From the NCBI GenBank assembly GCA_965245735.1, contig CBDFAX010000022.1:1-35512 (forward strand): a stretch of DNA of 35,512 nucleotides, given 5' to 3'. Made by a program: the position numbers and the translations under genes. A model generated the notes under the pieces. The model did not search any database, was not told the origin of the DNA, and saw only the letters and a program-made list of their open reading frames with translations. Origin of the DNA: Abiotrophia sp965245735 (GTDB taxonomy: Bacteria; Bacillota; Bacilli; Lactobacillales; Aerococcaceae). Below are positions 24,685 through 33,309 of this stretch, in pieces; positions within the stretch are counted from its first letter, which is position 1, and each line of letters starts with the position of its first letter.

Positions 24685-26058
24685 TTAGTCAGCTAGGCTC
24701 TTAATCTGGTCAGCCCAATAAGTCGTCTCTAGACTTGGTAACCATGGGGTCAGCCCTAAATCGACTAAGGCTTCCGCATAACGTTCTGGCTTAAAGCTGT
24801 GCCATGGCACCACTAGCTTAGCAGCTACCACATAGTTGACCAAGCAGAGGTCTTGGGTAGAAGCGTGGCCAGATACATGGCCATGATAGAATTGCCAGCC
24901 TGCTTTGACGATGCCTTCCAACCAAGGTTGGTAACGCGCATCATAGGCGCCTAACGGCACCCCGTTGGAGTGGATGTAGATACCTTCCGATAGGCTGAAG
25001 ATATAATCATGGTGTTGCTCATAGTCGACTTGGACAGCGTATTGCGCTGGTGCAGCCTGCACTTGGTCCCAGGTCAAGACATCTTGAACTGGCAGCTTGC
25101 TGTCACCATCCCAGTTGATGGTTGCCAAGGCTGCCTCTGGTGCCATGTATGGCCGCAAGAGACGGTAGTAGTTAGGCTCTAAGACCAGAGTCCGTCCTGC
25201 GCGATTGAGCGCTTGCGCCATATAGACTAGACGTTCAATATTTTGTGGATAGACGTTAAGCGCCACTAACTGATTGCCAGCTTGCTCAACCACTTGGGTA
25301 AAGTCCTTGAGGAACTTGGCTTCGTTGCCTGCTGAAATTGAGGCTACGCGAGCAACCAAGTCCTCTGGCAGTTGCATCCGATCATCGCGTGACCCTGGGT
25401 CAAAGCTGAAGGTCGTCCCTTCAACTAAGAAGAGGTCAGGCTGAAAGTCCCGGGCTTTTTGCGCCCAGTGTAAGACGCGTTCTGGATGGAAACCAGTTAA
25501 GCGGAAGTCACCAGAGTTAACTACCTTCAGGTCTGGCCCAGTGATGAAGATGCTAGCTGCCCCAATGGTGTCATGGTCGCTGACCACAAACTCAATAGTG
25601 AAAGGTCCAAATTGGAAAGGCTCCTCTGATTGAACGGCTTGCCAATTGACCTTGAAGTCAGGCAACAAGCCGTCGCTTGCTAGGCGTTGGTAGAAGGAAA
25701 CACTGTCTTCCAGGGCATAGATAGCTAGGTCCTCAGGCAACTGGCCAAAGCCCCCAATATGGTCTAGATGGAGATGAGATAGGCAGACGATGGTCTTAAT
25801 ATCAGTCTCCTCATAGCTTACTAGGTCACTTGCTCCTAGTTGTTGGCGGGTATAGAGGCCGTCAATGGCCGGCAGGTGCCCCTTTTCTAGCAGGCTTGAG
25901 GTCAAGTCGACTTGCTTCAATTCATCCAAGCTTGCTCCAAATAAGGCGCCAAAATCTGTCAGAATACGGTAGTTGCCCGCTTCTAGACTGACAATATTAC
26001 CACCTATGGTATCAAGTCCTCCCCAAAATCTTACCTGGGTCGTGATTTGTTGTGTCAT
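24685..26058 (-). CDS. MBL-fold metallohydrolase, beta-CASP/RNase J-like
   Basis: This 457-residue protein has the zinc-binding motif HLHLDH (H95, H97, D99, H100), then SDHD and NSGDFRLTG. Near the end, GHVSGHAS and a late VPWHSF match the beta-CASP motifs of RNase J-like nucleases. It is shorter than RNase J (about 550) and lacks an obvious C-terminal dimer domain, so it is a relative, not RNase J itself. The substrate (RNA, DNA or a small molecule) is not settled by sequence. The ATG at 26058 has GAAGGAG 9 nt upstream; longer in-frame starts (for example GTG at 26091) would include that site in the coding part. It is a single-gene unit with its own promoter. Confidence 0.85.
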   Translation of the reverse strand: MTQQITTQVRFWGGLDTIGGNIVSLEAGNYRILTDFGALFGASLDELKQVDLTSSLLEKGHLPAIDGLYTRQQLGASDLVSYEETDIKTIVCLSHLHLDHIGGFGQLPEDLAIYALEDSVSFYQRLASDGLLPDFKVNWQAVQSEEPFQFGPFTIEFVVSDHDTIGAASIFITGPDLKVVNSGDFRLTGFHPERVLHWAQKARDFQPDLFLVEGTTFSFDPGSRDDRMQLPEDLVARVASISAGNEAKFLKDFTQVVEQAGNQLVALNVYPQNIERLVYMAQALNRAGRTLVLEPNYYRLLRPYMAPEAALATINWDGDSKLPVQDVLTWDQVQAAPAQYAVQVDYEQHHDYIFSLSEGIYIHSNGVPLGAYDARYQPWLEGIVKAGWQFYHGHVSGHASTQDLCLVNYVVAAKLVVPWHSFKPERYAEALVDLGLTPWLPSLETTYWADQIKSLAD

Positions 26059-26096
26059 GTTGTCTGTCTCCTTCATTGCATTTTGTGCCACAGTCC

Positions 26097-26126
26097 ATCA
26101 TACCACCAAAAGCCCCCCTGTCGCAA
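26097..26126 (-). promoter_or_regulatory. Promoter of the MBL hydrolase gene
   Basis: TATGAT (26102-26097) with the TGG extension lies 18 nt from TTGCGA (26126-26121). The predicted start is about 30 nt before the ATG. Confidence 0.6.
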
Positions 26127-26211
26127 GTCTTGGGGAAAGGTTTTCAGCTTGAGAGCGCCAACTTGTGATCAGGTCAGCACTCGGTCGCCTGAGGCTTAGG
26201 AAAATAGCAAA

Positions 26212-26244
26212 AGCCCCGCCTCCTTCTGGTCAAGGGGCGGGGCT
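26212..26244 (-). terminator. Strong terminator ending the two-component operon
   Basis: AGCCCCGCC pairs with GGCGGGGCT, and the stem is extended by CCTT/AAGG around a short loop. On the minus strand it is followed by TTTTGCTATTTT. It comes 10 nt after the stop codon of the 57-residue gene. Confidence 0.88.
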
Positions 26245-26254
26245 AGGGCTTAAC

Positions 26255-26428
26255 TTAATTTTGCCAGTCCTTAGGACTCCACATGCTACCGTCTAACTGG
26301 CCTTCTAGCTGGCGCAGACGGTCTTCTTGTTGTTGGTAGAGGTCGCTGGCGACTTGCAGCAAGGCTTGACTGGGATAGTCAGGAGCCTGTGCCTGCCAGT
26401 CCTGGATATAGTCTTGATAGGGATTCAT
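26255..26428 (-). CDS. 57-residue hypothetical protein
   Basis: This small gene encodes a protein starting MNPYQDYIQDWQAQAP and ending WSPKDWQN. It is acidic, rich in Gln, Tyr and Trp, and probably helical in the middle (ALLQVASDLYQQQEDRLRQLEG). I do not recognise a family. The ATG is 6 nt after the stop codon of the quinone reductase gene. A GGAGG lies 11 nt upstream, a little far but usable. A terminator follows immediately, so it is the last gene of the two-component operon. Having its own ribosome binding site and position supports a real gene. Confidence 0.7.
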   Translation of the reverse strand: MNPYQDYIQDWQAQAPDYPSQALLQVASDLYQQQEDRLRQLEGQLDGSMWSPKDWQN

Positions 26429-26434
26429 AAGAAG

Positions 26435-27130
26435 CTAATCCTCCTTATTCAGGGCCTGCAGCTCCTGGATTTCATCTCGATTTTGACTCAAGTCCTCACG
26501 GAACTGGTCATAGACTGCCTGGCTTTCAAGTGACAGGGACAAGTCCAAATTGGCTAGTCGATCCAAGACAAAGGTCTGCAAGGCATCGAAGTCATCCACC
26601 TTACCCGTCTCAAGATAGCAGGCGTAGTGAACTAGCAGCTGCTTCTTTTGGGGCTCGGTCAGATAGTGGAACTGATGAACCGGGAAATAGGCCAAGGGCA
26701 CTAAGCCAAAATGCTTAGCCCAGGCATAATAAGGCGACAAGAGCGAAGACAGGCTAAAGCCTTCCCGGCCCCCGACTTGATAGCGGCTAGCCTTAACGCC
26801 TGCAATGACAACCAAGCCCATTTCCATCTGAGCGAGACGGGGCATGGCGGCCTGCATGGCCTTGGACATATCGAAGACGCTATCCAACCAGATTTTGAGG
26901 ATGGCTGGCGCCTGGTACCAGTAGAGTTGGAACTGGAAAATCACCCGGTCATAGCGACTGAGGCGCGCCAATTCCACACTGGCATCAAATTGCTGGCCAT
27001 TGGCCTCATATTCCGCCTGCAAATCGACATAGCTGACCTCCGTCAAGGCCAAACCTGATTGATGTAAAAATTGTTGGCTGCTAGAGCCGGCCACATCAGG
27101 GTGGGCCAGATAGACGATGGTCTTAGTCAC
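26435..27130 (-). CDS. NAD(P)H quinone oxidoreductase, flavodoxin-like fold (KefF/MdaB type)
   Basis: This 231-residue flavoprotein probably binds FMN or FAD and reduces quinones by two electrons, protecting against oxidative or electrophile stress. Visible features are the flavodoxin-2 strand TIVYLAHPDVAGSSSQQF, the segment YDRVIFQFQLYWYQAPAILKIWLD typical of the family, and GREGFSLSSLLSPYYAW. The GTG at 27130 has AAGGA 8 nt upstream and gives the usual N-terminus (VTKTIVYLAHP); longer in-frame starts add a poor, basic extension. It lies 25 nt after the sensor kinase gene and 6 nt before the 57-residue gene, so the two-component system may control it directly. Confidence 0.85.
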   Translation of the reverse strand: MTKTIVYLAHPDVAGSSSQQFLHQSGLALTEVSYVDLQAEYEANGQQFDASVELARLSRYDRVIFQFQLYWYQAPAILKIWLDSVFDMSKAMQAAMPRLAQMEMGLVVIAGVKASRYQVGGREGFSLSSLLSPYYAWAKHFGLVPLAYFPVHQFHYLTEPQKKQLLVHYACYLETGKVDDFDALQTFVLDRLANLDLSLSLESQAVYDQFREDLSQNRDEIQELQALNKED

Positions 27131-27155
27131 GACAGGCTTCCTTTCTGTGGGGAAC

Positions 27156-28682
27156 TTATTTGTCTTCTGACTTGGCCTTCTTGTTACCAATCAGGAAGCT
27201 CCCCAGATTTTTCTTGACTTTGTTTGGAGCTGGCTCTTGGGCCTGGTCTTCGGATTCCGCTGCTTCTAGCGGTAGGCGAATAATGAAGGTCGAACCCTGA
27301 CCTAGCTCACTTTCGACCCGAATGGTGCCGCCGTGGGCTTCGACTAGGGACTTAACGACCGCTAAACCAATCCCGGATTCACCGAACTTGGTATTCTTAC
27401 GGGAAATGTCCACCTTGTAGAATCGCTCCCAGATGTCTTCAATTTGCTTGGCATCAATCCCAATCCCCTGGTCCATAATGCGGAGCTCGGTAAAGCCTCC
27501 GTCTTGGCGCCCCCAGAGGGTGATATCACTATTCTCTGAGAACTGGATGGCATTGGTCACCAGATTAATGATAATCTGAACCAAGCGGTCTCGGTCCCCG
27601 TAAATCAGAAGATCCTCAGGCGCATCCAATACTAGGCGGTCGCCCTTTTCTTGGGCCTTAGCGGTTAGCTGGGTCCGAATCTGGCAGAGCAAATCATAGG
27701 CCTTAAGTGTCTGCTTGTTAAGGCTAATCTGGTTGGTCCGAATTTTCTCGTAGTCCAGATTCTCATTCACTAAGCGAATGAGCCGTTGGGTCTCGGTAGC
27801 CAGCAATTCTAGGCTGCGTTTGCGCTGGGGCTCAGGGAAAATATCATACTGGAGCCCTTCGATGACCCCACTCATGGTAGTCAGCGGCGTCCGCATCTCG
27901 TGGGCCGCATCCATCATGAATTGTCGTCTAAGCGCTTCTTGGCGCTTAATCTCTTCCTGAGATTTTGCCAAGGAATCCGTCATGACTTGGAAATCATGGG
28001 CCAAGTCACCAAACTCGTCCCGGCTCTTATTACTAATATCAAGCTGGACATCATAGTTACCCGCTGTAATCTGGCGAGTAGCTTGTTGCAAGCGCCGAAT
28101 CTTGCGGGTCTGGAAGAGGGCATAGGCCACACTGATTCCCAGACCAATGACGGTTGCAATCCCGAAGGAGAAGATAATATTATTGTAGACTTCTTGCTGG
28201 CGGGTCTCCAGGTTCTCAATCGGCTCGCTCAAGCTGATAAAGCCGGCCGGAAATTGGGCACTGTCGCTAGCCTGGCGGTTAAGGGGCAGATAGACGGTGG
28301 CCAGGCGCGTGATTTTCCCCTGGTCTGGGCGATAGGTCACACGCAAAGGCAGGTTCTGCCCTTGGCGAATGGCCCGCAACTCGCTATCTGTCAGATTAGC
28401 CCGGTACTCCTGGCGGTAGGTTGGGTAGATAATGCTCCCATTGGCCAGGTAGACCTGAATGGAGATATTGTCCGAGGCCAGCAGTTGGTCTACTTTCTTA
28501 ATATCTTCACGGGAGAAGTTATTGCTGACAATGTTGCTACCATAATTCAGTAGGCGCGTCTCGACTTCACTGTGGATTTGCTGATTCATATAGTTGCTAA
28601 TCCGTGAGGCCGATAAGGCCAAGGTCACCAGCATGACTAGTAGAAATCCGGCAATTAATTGCCAGAGAAATCTAAATCGCAT
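27156..28682 (-). CDS. Sensor histidine kinase, YclK-like
   Basis: This 508-residue membrane kinase has transmembrane segment 1 at about 7-27, an extracellular sensor of about 140 residues and transmembrane segment 2 at about 168-190. A HAMP linker leads to the phospho-accepting His at 261 in AAHEMRTPL. The ATP-binding boxes are NLVTNAIQFS (N box), DQGIGI (G1) and GIGLAVVK (G2). The C-terminus ends in a basic tail. The ATG overlaps the regulator's stop codon by one base (TAATG), with AGGTGAG upstream, so it is translationally coupled. Similarity to B. subtilis YclK is suggested by the partner regulator. The signal is not known from sequence. Confidence 0.92.
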   Translation of the reverse strand: MRFRFLWQLIAGFLLVMLVTLALSASRISNYMNQQIHSEVETRLLNYGSNIVSNNFSREDIKKVDQLLASDNISIQVYLANGSIIYPTYRQEYRANLTDSELRAIRQGQNLPLRVTYRPDQGKITRLATVYLPLNRQASDSAQFPAGFISLSEPIENLETRQQEVYNNIIFSFGIATVIGLGISVAYALFQTRKIRRLQQATRQITAGNYDVQLDISNKSRDEFGDLAHDFQVMTDSLAKSQEEIKRQEALRRQFMMDAAHEMRTPLTTMSGVIEGLQYDIFPEPQRKRSLELLATETQRLIRLVNENLDYEKIRTNQISLNKQTLKAYDLLCQIRTQLTAKAQEKGDRLVLDAPEDLLIYGDRDRLVQIIINLVTNAIQFSENSDITLWGRQDGGFTELRIMDQGIGIDAKQIEDIWERFYKVDISRKNTKFGESGIGLAVVKSLVEAHGGTIRVESELGQGSTFIIRLPLEAAESEDQAQEPAPNKVKKNLGSFLIGNKKAKSEDK

Positions 28683-29398
28683 TAATGCTCACCTGGATCT
28701 TCGTACTTGTAGCCGACGCCCCAGACAGTCTGAATAATTTGCGGACCGACCACTTCAATCTTCTGCCGTAATTTCTTAATGTGGGCATCGACGGTCCGCT
28801 CGTCGCCATAGAATGGATCTTCCCAGAGTTGCTTGAGCAACTGCTCACGGTTGAAGACTCGCTTAGGCGAGCGTACAAAGGTCAGCAACAAATCAAATTC
28901 CTTAGGTGTCAGGTTCTCAATCAGCTGGTTATTATAGTAGGCTTCCCGGGTCACGGTATTGATCTTGACACTCTTGGTCACTACATCGAAGCCTTCTTCT
29001 TCCTGAGCTTGACTGTGGTCAGTAGCCGGAATTTGGCTACGACGGTAGAGGGCCTTCATACGGGCCATCAAGGTCAGGGGGCTAAAAGGCTTGGTGACAT
29101 AATCGTCAGCCCCCATTTCCAAGCCAATGACTTGGTCACTCTCTGAATCTTGAGCAGTCAGCATAATAATAGGTGTTTCCTTAGAAATTTTGCGGATATT
29201 CCGGCAGATGGTAATCCCGTCCATAGACGGCAAGTTAATGTCTAGCAAGACAATGTCCCACTTACTTGGAGACTCCGCATAGGCATTATAACCTTCTAAG
29301 CCATCATGGTAGAAGTGGCCTTGGAATTGCTCCTTCTCGAAAAACATGGACATCATTTCGCAGACAGATTCGTTATCTTCAATCATCAATACGTTCAT
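28682..29398 (-). CDS. OmpR/PhoB-family response regulator, YclJ-like
   Basis: This 238-residue DNA-binding regulator has a receiver domain with acidic residues E7 and D8, phospho-accepting D53 (LLDINLPSMD) and Lys in VTKPFSP. A winged-helix domain starts at about residue 135 and includes TPKEFDLLLTF and DERTVDAHIKKLRQKI. The opening MIEDNESVCEMMSMFF and the receiver as a whole resemble B. subtilis YclJ as I remember it. The ATG has GGAGG 7 nt upstream. It is the first gene of an operon with the kinase, the quinone reductase and a small protein, so it may regulate its own operon. Confidence 0.93.
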   Translation of the reverse strand: MNVLMIEDNESVCEMMSMFFEKEQFQGHFYHDGLEGYNAYAESPSKWDIVLLDINLPSMDGITICRNIRKISKETPIIMLTAQDSESDQVIGLEMGADDYVTKPFSPLTLMARMKALYRRSQIPATDHSQAQEEEGFDVVTKSVKINTVTREAYYNNQLIENLTPKEFDLLLTFVRSPKRVFNREQLLKQLWEDPFYGDERTVDAHIKKLRQKIEVVGPQIIQTVWGVGYKYEDPGEH

Positions 29399-29430
29399 TC
29401 GACGACCTCCTAACTCTTGGTTTCACTTCT

Positions 29431-29459
29431 ATTATATACCAAAAGTTAGCAAATGTAAT
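29431..29459 (-). promoter_or_regulatory. Promoter of the two-component operon
   Basis: TATAAT (29436-29431) is 17 nt from ATTACA (29459-29454, four of six matches). The transcript would begin about 15 nt before the GGAGG of the regulator gene. Confidence 0.65.
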
Positions 29460-29513
29460 GGTAGAGCTTACCTAGTCGCAAAATTGTCATAAAGACTGGC
29501 TTGATCTGAGGCC

Positions 29514-29966
29514 TTAAGCCTTAAAACCCGCTAGTTGGCGCATATCTAATTGTTCTTGGCTGGGCACTTCGTACTGGCGCCGGATGGCGTCGTAGTCTTC
29601 CTGGCCCTTAGGTGTGCTATGATTCTGGCCACTAGCCTTGCCGGCACTGCCATTCTTGCTCTCAAGCAGGGTAATATCTTGGACATGGCATTCCAGAATG
29701 TAGACTTTTTGGTCTTGATTATTAGTGTAGTGGCGGGATTCCATCCGCCCTACTACCCCAATGCGGTGACCCTTTTGGGCGTATTTGACTAGTAAGTCGG
29801 CTAGATAATCCCAGGCCACAATGGGAATAAAGTCGGTCTGCAAGTCGCCATTGCGGTCACGATGGCGGCGGGAGACGGCTAGGCAATTATTGACCACCCG
29901 ATGGTCGCCCACCTGACGGTCTTCAACAGGACGAGTCAAACGTCCAACAAGCAACAATTGATTCAT
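29514..29966 (-). CDS. Single-stranded DNA-binding protein, short form without acidic tip
   Basis: This 150-residue protein has an OB fold at about residues 1-105 (MNQLLLVGRLTRPVED, VAWDYLADLL, GHRIGVVGRMESRHY). It binds single-stranded DNA in replication, repair or natural transformation. The C-terminal 45 residues are polar and end MRQLAGFKA, so the DDDLPF-like tip that recruits partner proteins in the main SSB is missing. This recalls B. subtilis SsbB, the competence form, and implies that the housekeeping ssb lies elsewhere. The ATG at 29966 has GGAGG 7 nt upstream; an in-frame extension to 29999 would contain that site. No com-box-like promoter was found. Confidence 0.88.
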   Translation of the reverse strand: MNQLLLVGRLTRPVEDRQVGDHRVVNNCLAVSRRHRDRNGDLQTDFIPIVAWDYLADLLVKYAQKGHRIGVVGRMESRHYTNNQDQKVYILECHVQDITLLESKNGSAGKASGQNHSTPKGQEDYDAIRRQYEVPSQEQLDMRQLAGFKA

Positions 29967-30137
29967 AGGTATTCCTCCAGAAAATAATTTGCCTTTCATA
30001 GATATATAGGCTTTGAGACTCGGTTTTTTACTGGTTTTGGCGATAAAAAGTTGAAATTTTATGTTGCTTACAAACTAGCGTAGATTTAGCGGACTTGCCT
30101 TGCAAAGGGCATATATAGGATTTTATATATAAAAATA

Positions 30138-30188
30138 GACTAGCTTCAGCTAGTCCGCAAAGAAAAGCCCCTATCGCTAGGATAGGGG
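30138..30188 (-). terminator. Tandem terminators after whiA
   Basis: On the minus strand the first hairpin pairs CCCCTATC with GATAGGGG (30188-30181 with 30175-30168) and runs into CTTTTCTTT. The second pairs GACTAGC with GCTAGTC (30155-30138), followed by TATTTTTA. Together they separate the rapZ-yvcK-whiA operon from ssb. Confidence 0.85.
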
Positions 30189-30195
30189 TAGATTG

Positions 30196-31122
30196 CTATA
30201 GAGCATGACTTTCCGCTAGTTCCACTAACTTGCGGAGCCGGTGGTTGACACCCGACTTGGAAATGGGGCCACCAGGAATTAGTTGACCTAACTCACCCAA
30301 ACTGAGGTCGGGATGATCCAGACGGAACTCCGCCATAATTCGTAACTTATCAGGTAAGCTATCTAGTCCCCGCGTGTCGGCTAGGTAACGAATAGCTTCT
30401 ATCTGCCGTTGTGAGGCATCGATTTGCTTGTTGAGGTTGGCCGTCTCGCAGTTGACCAGTCGGTTAACGGAGTTACGCATGTCACGGACAATCCGAATGT
30501 CCTCGAAGCGCAACATAGCCCGGTTGGCACCGATAATAGCCAGGAACTCAGCGATTTTTTCGGCTTCTTTAAGGTAGGTGATATAGCCGTTGCGACGGAC
30601 GATGGTCCGAGCATTGAGGTGGAAATGATTCATCATCTTGCAGATGTCCTCATTGTGCTCCTCGTAGTTGGAATAGATTTCCAAGTGATAGCGACTATTC
30701 TCCGGATTGTTGACGGAACCAGCTGCTAGGAAGGCACCCCGCAAATAGGACCGCTCCTTCTGTTCATTATTCATAATGTCAGGCGCGATATGGTGGTTAA
30801 TCATGAGCCCATCGAAGATGCCTAAGTCCTCTAAGATATCCCGCACATTCTGGCGGCAACGGACAATATAGACATTATTCTTCTTAAGCTTCATCTTACG
30901 TCTAACCATAAGTTCACTCTCAGTATGATAGAACTGCTTGAGTAGGCTGTAGAGTCGGCGGGCAATGGCCGCATTTTCGCTCTGAACATTGAGGATAAAC
31001 TTCTGTTGGTAGAGGCTGACTGCCCCATTCATCCGAATCAGGGCCGCAAGCTCCGCCTTAGCGTGTTCCTTGTGGACCTCTAAGAGGGTACATTCCTTCT
31101 TAACTTCTGATGCGAAGGTCAT
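30196..31122 (-). CDS. whiA: DNA-binding protein WhiA (sporulation/cell-division regulator family)
   Basis: This 308-residue protein has a degenerate LAGLIDADG homing-endonuclease-like N-terminal region (MTFASEVKKECTLL; later SYLRGAFLAAGSVNNPE). The C-terminal helix-turn-helix reads LSLGELGQLIPGGPISKSGVNHRLRKL. In non-sporulating Firmicutes WhiA binds DNA and influences cell division and chromosome segregation. The ATG has GGAGGG 5 nt upstream. It is the last gene of the rapZ-yvcK-whiA operon, 34 nt after yvcK, and tandem terminators follow. Confidence 0.97.
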   Translation of the reverse strand: MTFASEVKKECTLLEVHKEHAKAELAALIRMNGAVSLYQQKFILNVQSENAAIARRLYSLLKQFYHTESELMVRRKMKLKKNNVYIVRCRQNVRDILEDLGIFDGLMINHHIAPDIMNNEQKERSYLRGAFLAAGSVNNPENSRYHLEIYSNYEEHNEDICKMMNHFHLNARTIVRRNGYITYLKEAEKIAEFLAIIGANRAMLRFEDIRIVRDMRNSVNRLVNCETANLNKQIDASQRQIEAIRYLADTRGLDSLPDKLRIMAEFRLDHPDLSLGELGQLIPGGPISKSGVNHRLRKLVELAESHAL

Positions 31123-31156
31123 GAGAACCCTCCTTTCTGCTTGGACTTAGCTTACC

Positions 31157-32182
31157 TTAGACTTGTGCCGCCTGATGTTTGAGGCGACGGTTAAGCTTAA
31201 TCGTTTCCATGAGATGGCGGAGTTCTTCCACCACTAATTCGGTGTCATGGTAGGCACCGCCATTTTTCATGCTGAGGAAACTATTGGAAATGACGCGGCA
31301 ACCCAATTTGCGCATGCCTTCAAAGTCATGGCGGACTTGAAGTAGATACTCTTCATTAGGTTGACTGTCAATGTAATCCTGAGGCACCTCGGCAATGTTC
31401 ACGAGGACCGTGTCGATAAAGGCCTGGCCCAAATGTTCATGCAAGACCCGGACATGGTCAGCATCCGAGAATTGCTCGGTCTCCCCCAACTGGGTCATGA
31501 TGTTACAAATATAGACGACTTCAGCCTGGGTCCGTTTGATGGCCTGGCCGATTTCTTCAATCATAAGGTTAGGTAGAATGCTGGAATAGAGGCTACCTGG
31601 CCCTAGAACAATCAAGTCCGCCTGTTCAATAGCTTCCACGACATGGGGTGTCGCCTGAATGGCTGGCTCCCCTTGCATGGTGGTCACCAAGACTTGTTGA
31701 ATCTTCTTACGATGACGGGCAATCTTAGACTCGCCGACCGCGATGGTCCCGTCCTCGAAGAGGGCGTGTAAGACCAAGGGCTCGGTCGCTGCCGGCAAAA
31801 TTTGGCCTTGAACCTTCATATAGTTGGACAGAATATCTAAGGACTCGGTCAAGGAGCCTCGCATTTCTTTCAGGGCGGCAATTAGTAAGTTGCCAATGGC
31901 GTGGCCGGCTAAGAAGTCATCATCCGTGTTAAAACGGTACTGGAAGACGTCCAACAGTAGCTCGTCGGCATCGGATAAAGCCACCATACAGTTACGAATA
32001 TCGCCCGGAGGGACGACATCAATATAATCGCGAATGGCGCCTGAGCTACCACCATCATCCGCCACGGTTACAACGGCTGTAATGTCGGCGTCAATTCGTT
32101 TGAGCCCCCGCAAGATAACAGGCAGTCCGGTCCCACCACCGATGACTGCTACCTTATAGCGGTGCGATTTGGTCTCGCTCAT
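31157..32182 (-). CDS. yvcK: YvcK/GlmR, gluconeogenesis and cell-wall precursor factor (CofD-like)
   Basis: This 341-residue protein of the UPF0052/CofD-like family begins with the nucleotide-binding loop VAVIGGGTGLPVILRGLK, followed by TVADDGGSSGAIRDY. In B. subtilis YvcK (GlmR) binds UDP-GlcNAc and stimulates GlmS, steering carbon to the cell wall, and is needed on gluconeogenic carbon sources. The start overlaps the rapZ stop codon as ATGA, giving translational coupling. Its length is normal. Confidence 0.96.
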   Translation of the reverse strand: MSETKSHRYKVAVIGGGTGLPVILRGLKRIDADITAVVTVADDGGSSGAIRDYIDVVPPGDIRNCMVALSDADELLLDVFQYRFNTDDDFLAGHAIGNLLIAALKEMRGSLTESLDILSNYMKVQGQILPAATEPLVLHALFEDGTIAVGESKIARHRKKIQQVLVTTMQGEPAIQATPHVVEAIEQADLIVLGPGSLYSSILPNLMIEEIGQAIKRTQAEVVYICNIMTQLGETEQFSDADHVRVLHEHLGQAFIDTVLVNIAEVPQDYIDSQPNEEYLLQVRHDFEGMRKLGCRVISNSFLSMKNGGAYHDTELVVEELRHLMETIKLNRRLKHQAAQV

Positions 32183-33066
32183 GACCGGTTCACGGTCTCT
32201 TTCTTCTTCATGTAGTCACGGTGGGAAATATTAACCGCATAGTTATCTGTCTTCAGGTGGTTGGCAATCCGCTCAGCAATGGCCACGGACCGGTGTTTAC
32301 CGCCGGTACAACCAATGGCAATGGTTACGCTGGATTTGCCTTCCTTCTTGTAACCAGGCAGGCAGAACTCAATGACATCAATGAGCTTGCTGTAGAAGGC
32401 CTGGGTTTCGGGTTGCTTCATGACATAGTCATAAACTGGCGCATCCATCCCGGTCTGCGGACGCAATTCCGGAATGTAGTGCGGGTTAGGTAGGAAGCGC
32501 ACATCCCAGATAATATCGGCATCAATAGGCACCCCGTACTTGAAGCCAAAGGACATGACTTCCACATGGAAGGTCTGATAATCCTTAGTGGCGAAGTCCT
32601 TAATCAGTCGCTCGCGCAACTGACGTGGGGAAATATCGGAAGTATCGATGATGATTTGGGCGCGGGTGCGCAAGTCCATGAGTAACTCGCGTTCCTTAGC
32701 AATCCCTTCTGATACCCGGCCATCTGGGGCCAGTGGGTGATTCCGGCGGGTCTCCTTATAGCGAGATACTAAGACCGAATCGCTAGAATCTAAGAAAATA
32801 ATGCGGGTTGTCACTAACTGAGTATTATCTAAAGTTGCAATCAGGCTGTCGACTTCCTTAAAGAAGTCCCGGCTCCGCAAGTCGATGACAAGCGCAATCC
32901 GGCTGATTTTGCCCGATTCCTTGACCAGTTCCCAGAAGGTTGGGAGCAGGGTTGGGGGCATATTATCGATACAGAAATAGCCTAAATCTTCAAAACTTTG
33001 GACCGCAACCGTCTTACCGGCGCCGCTCATCCCTGTAATAATGACTAGTTCGAGTGTGTCTGCCAT
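32179..33066 (-). CDS. rapZ: RapZ/YvcJ nucleotide-binding protein
   Basis: This 295-residue P-loop protein has Walker A GMSGAGKT at residues 12-19, then VIDLRSRDFF and a C-terminal domain with GCTGGKHRSVAIAERI. In E. coli RapZ binds UDP-GlcNAc-related metabolites and steers RNase E to GlmZ sRNA. The Firmicute orthologue YvcJ has GTPase/ATPase activity and affects competence in B. subtilis. The ATG has GAGG 7 nt upstream. It heads the rapZ-yvcK-whiA operon, which is conserved across Firmicutes. Confidence 0.96.
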   Translation of the reverse strand: MADTLELVIITGMSGAGKTVAVQSFEDLGYFCIDNMPPTLLPTFWELVKESGKISRIALVIDLRSRDFFKEVDSLIATLDNTQLVTTRIIFLDSSDSVLVSRYKETRRNHPLAPDGRVSEGIAKERELLMDLRTRAQIIIDTSDISPRQLRERLIKDFATKDYQTFHVEVMSFGFKYGVPIDADIIWDVRFLPNPHYIPELRPQTGMDAPVYDYVMKQPETQAFYSKLIDVIEFCLPGYKKEGKSSVTIAIGCTGGKHRSVAIAERIANHLKTDNYAVNISHRDYMKKKETVNRS

Positions 33067-33110
33067 ATCATCGCCTCTTTCTTTGTGGAATCATCGCTAT
33101 ATTCCATCTT

Positions 33111-33119
33111 AGTATACCA
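33111..33119 (-). promoter_or_regulatory. Promoter of the rapZ-yvcK-whiA operon
   Basis: TGGTATACT is an extended -10 element (TATACT at 33116-33111) without a clear -35 box. The leader to the rapZ ATG is about 40 nt. Confidence 0.5.
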
Positions 33120-33300
33120 CGCTTAGGCGGGAAAAGCGACCTAGGAGCCAGGTGGCCACTCCTGGTGGTATTGGTTTTTTTGTGGGATTTACAAAACTTT
33201 CTGGGTGCTAGTCTCCTGCTAGACCCGGACATTCGGCTTCGTGCTGTCGCTATATTTTCGTTTCAAATTTCTAGCCCTACTAGTAACCGTCTACATTTCA

Positions 33301-33309
33301 TGGTAGAAT
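33301..33309 (+). promoter_or_regulatory. Promoter of pgm
   Basis: TGGTAGAAT is an extended -10 element (TAGAAT at 33304-33309); the -35 region is weak. The leader of about 65 nt contains a small GTGAG/CTCAC hairpin. Confidence 0.5.

Noticed and set aside
27900..28553. 217-residue plus-strand open frame opposite the histidine kinase gene
   Set aside because: The opposite strand encodes a complete kinase with all motifs. This frame has no recognisable domain and no ribosome binding site.
30000..30120. Competence (com-box) promoter for the ssb gene
   Set aside because: No TACGAATA-like element was seen upstream. Several AT-rich -10-like strings exist, but none has a convincing partner.
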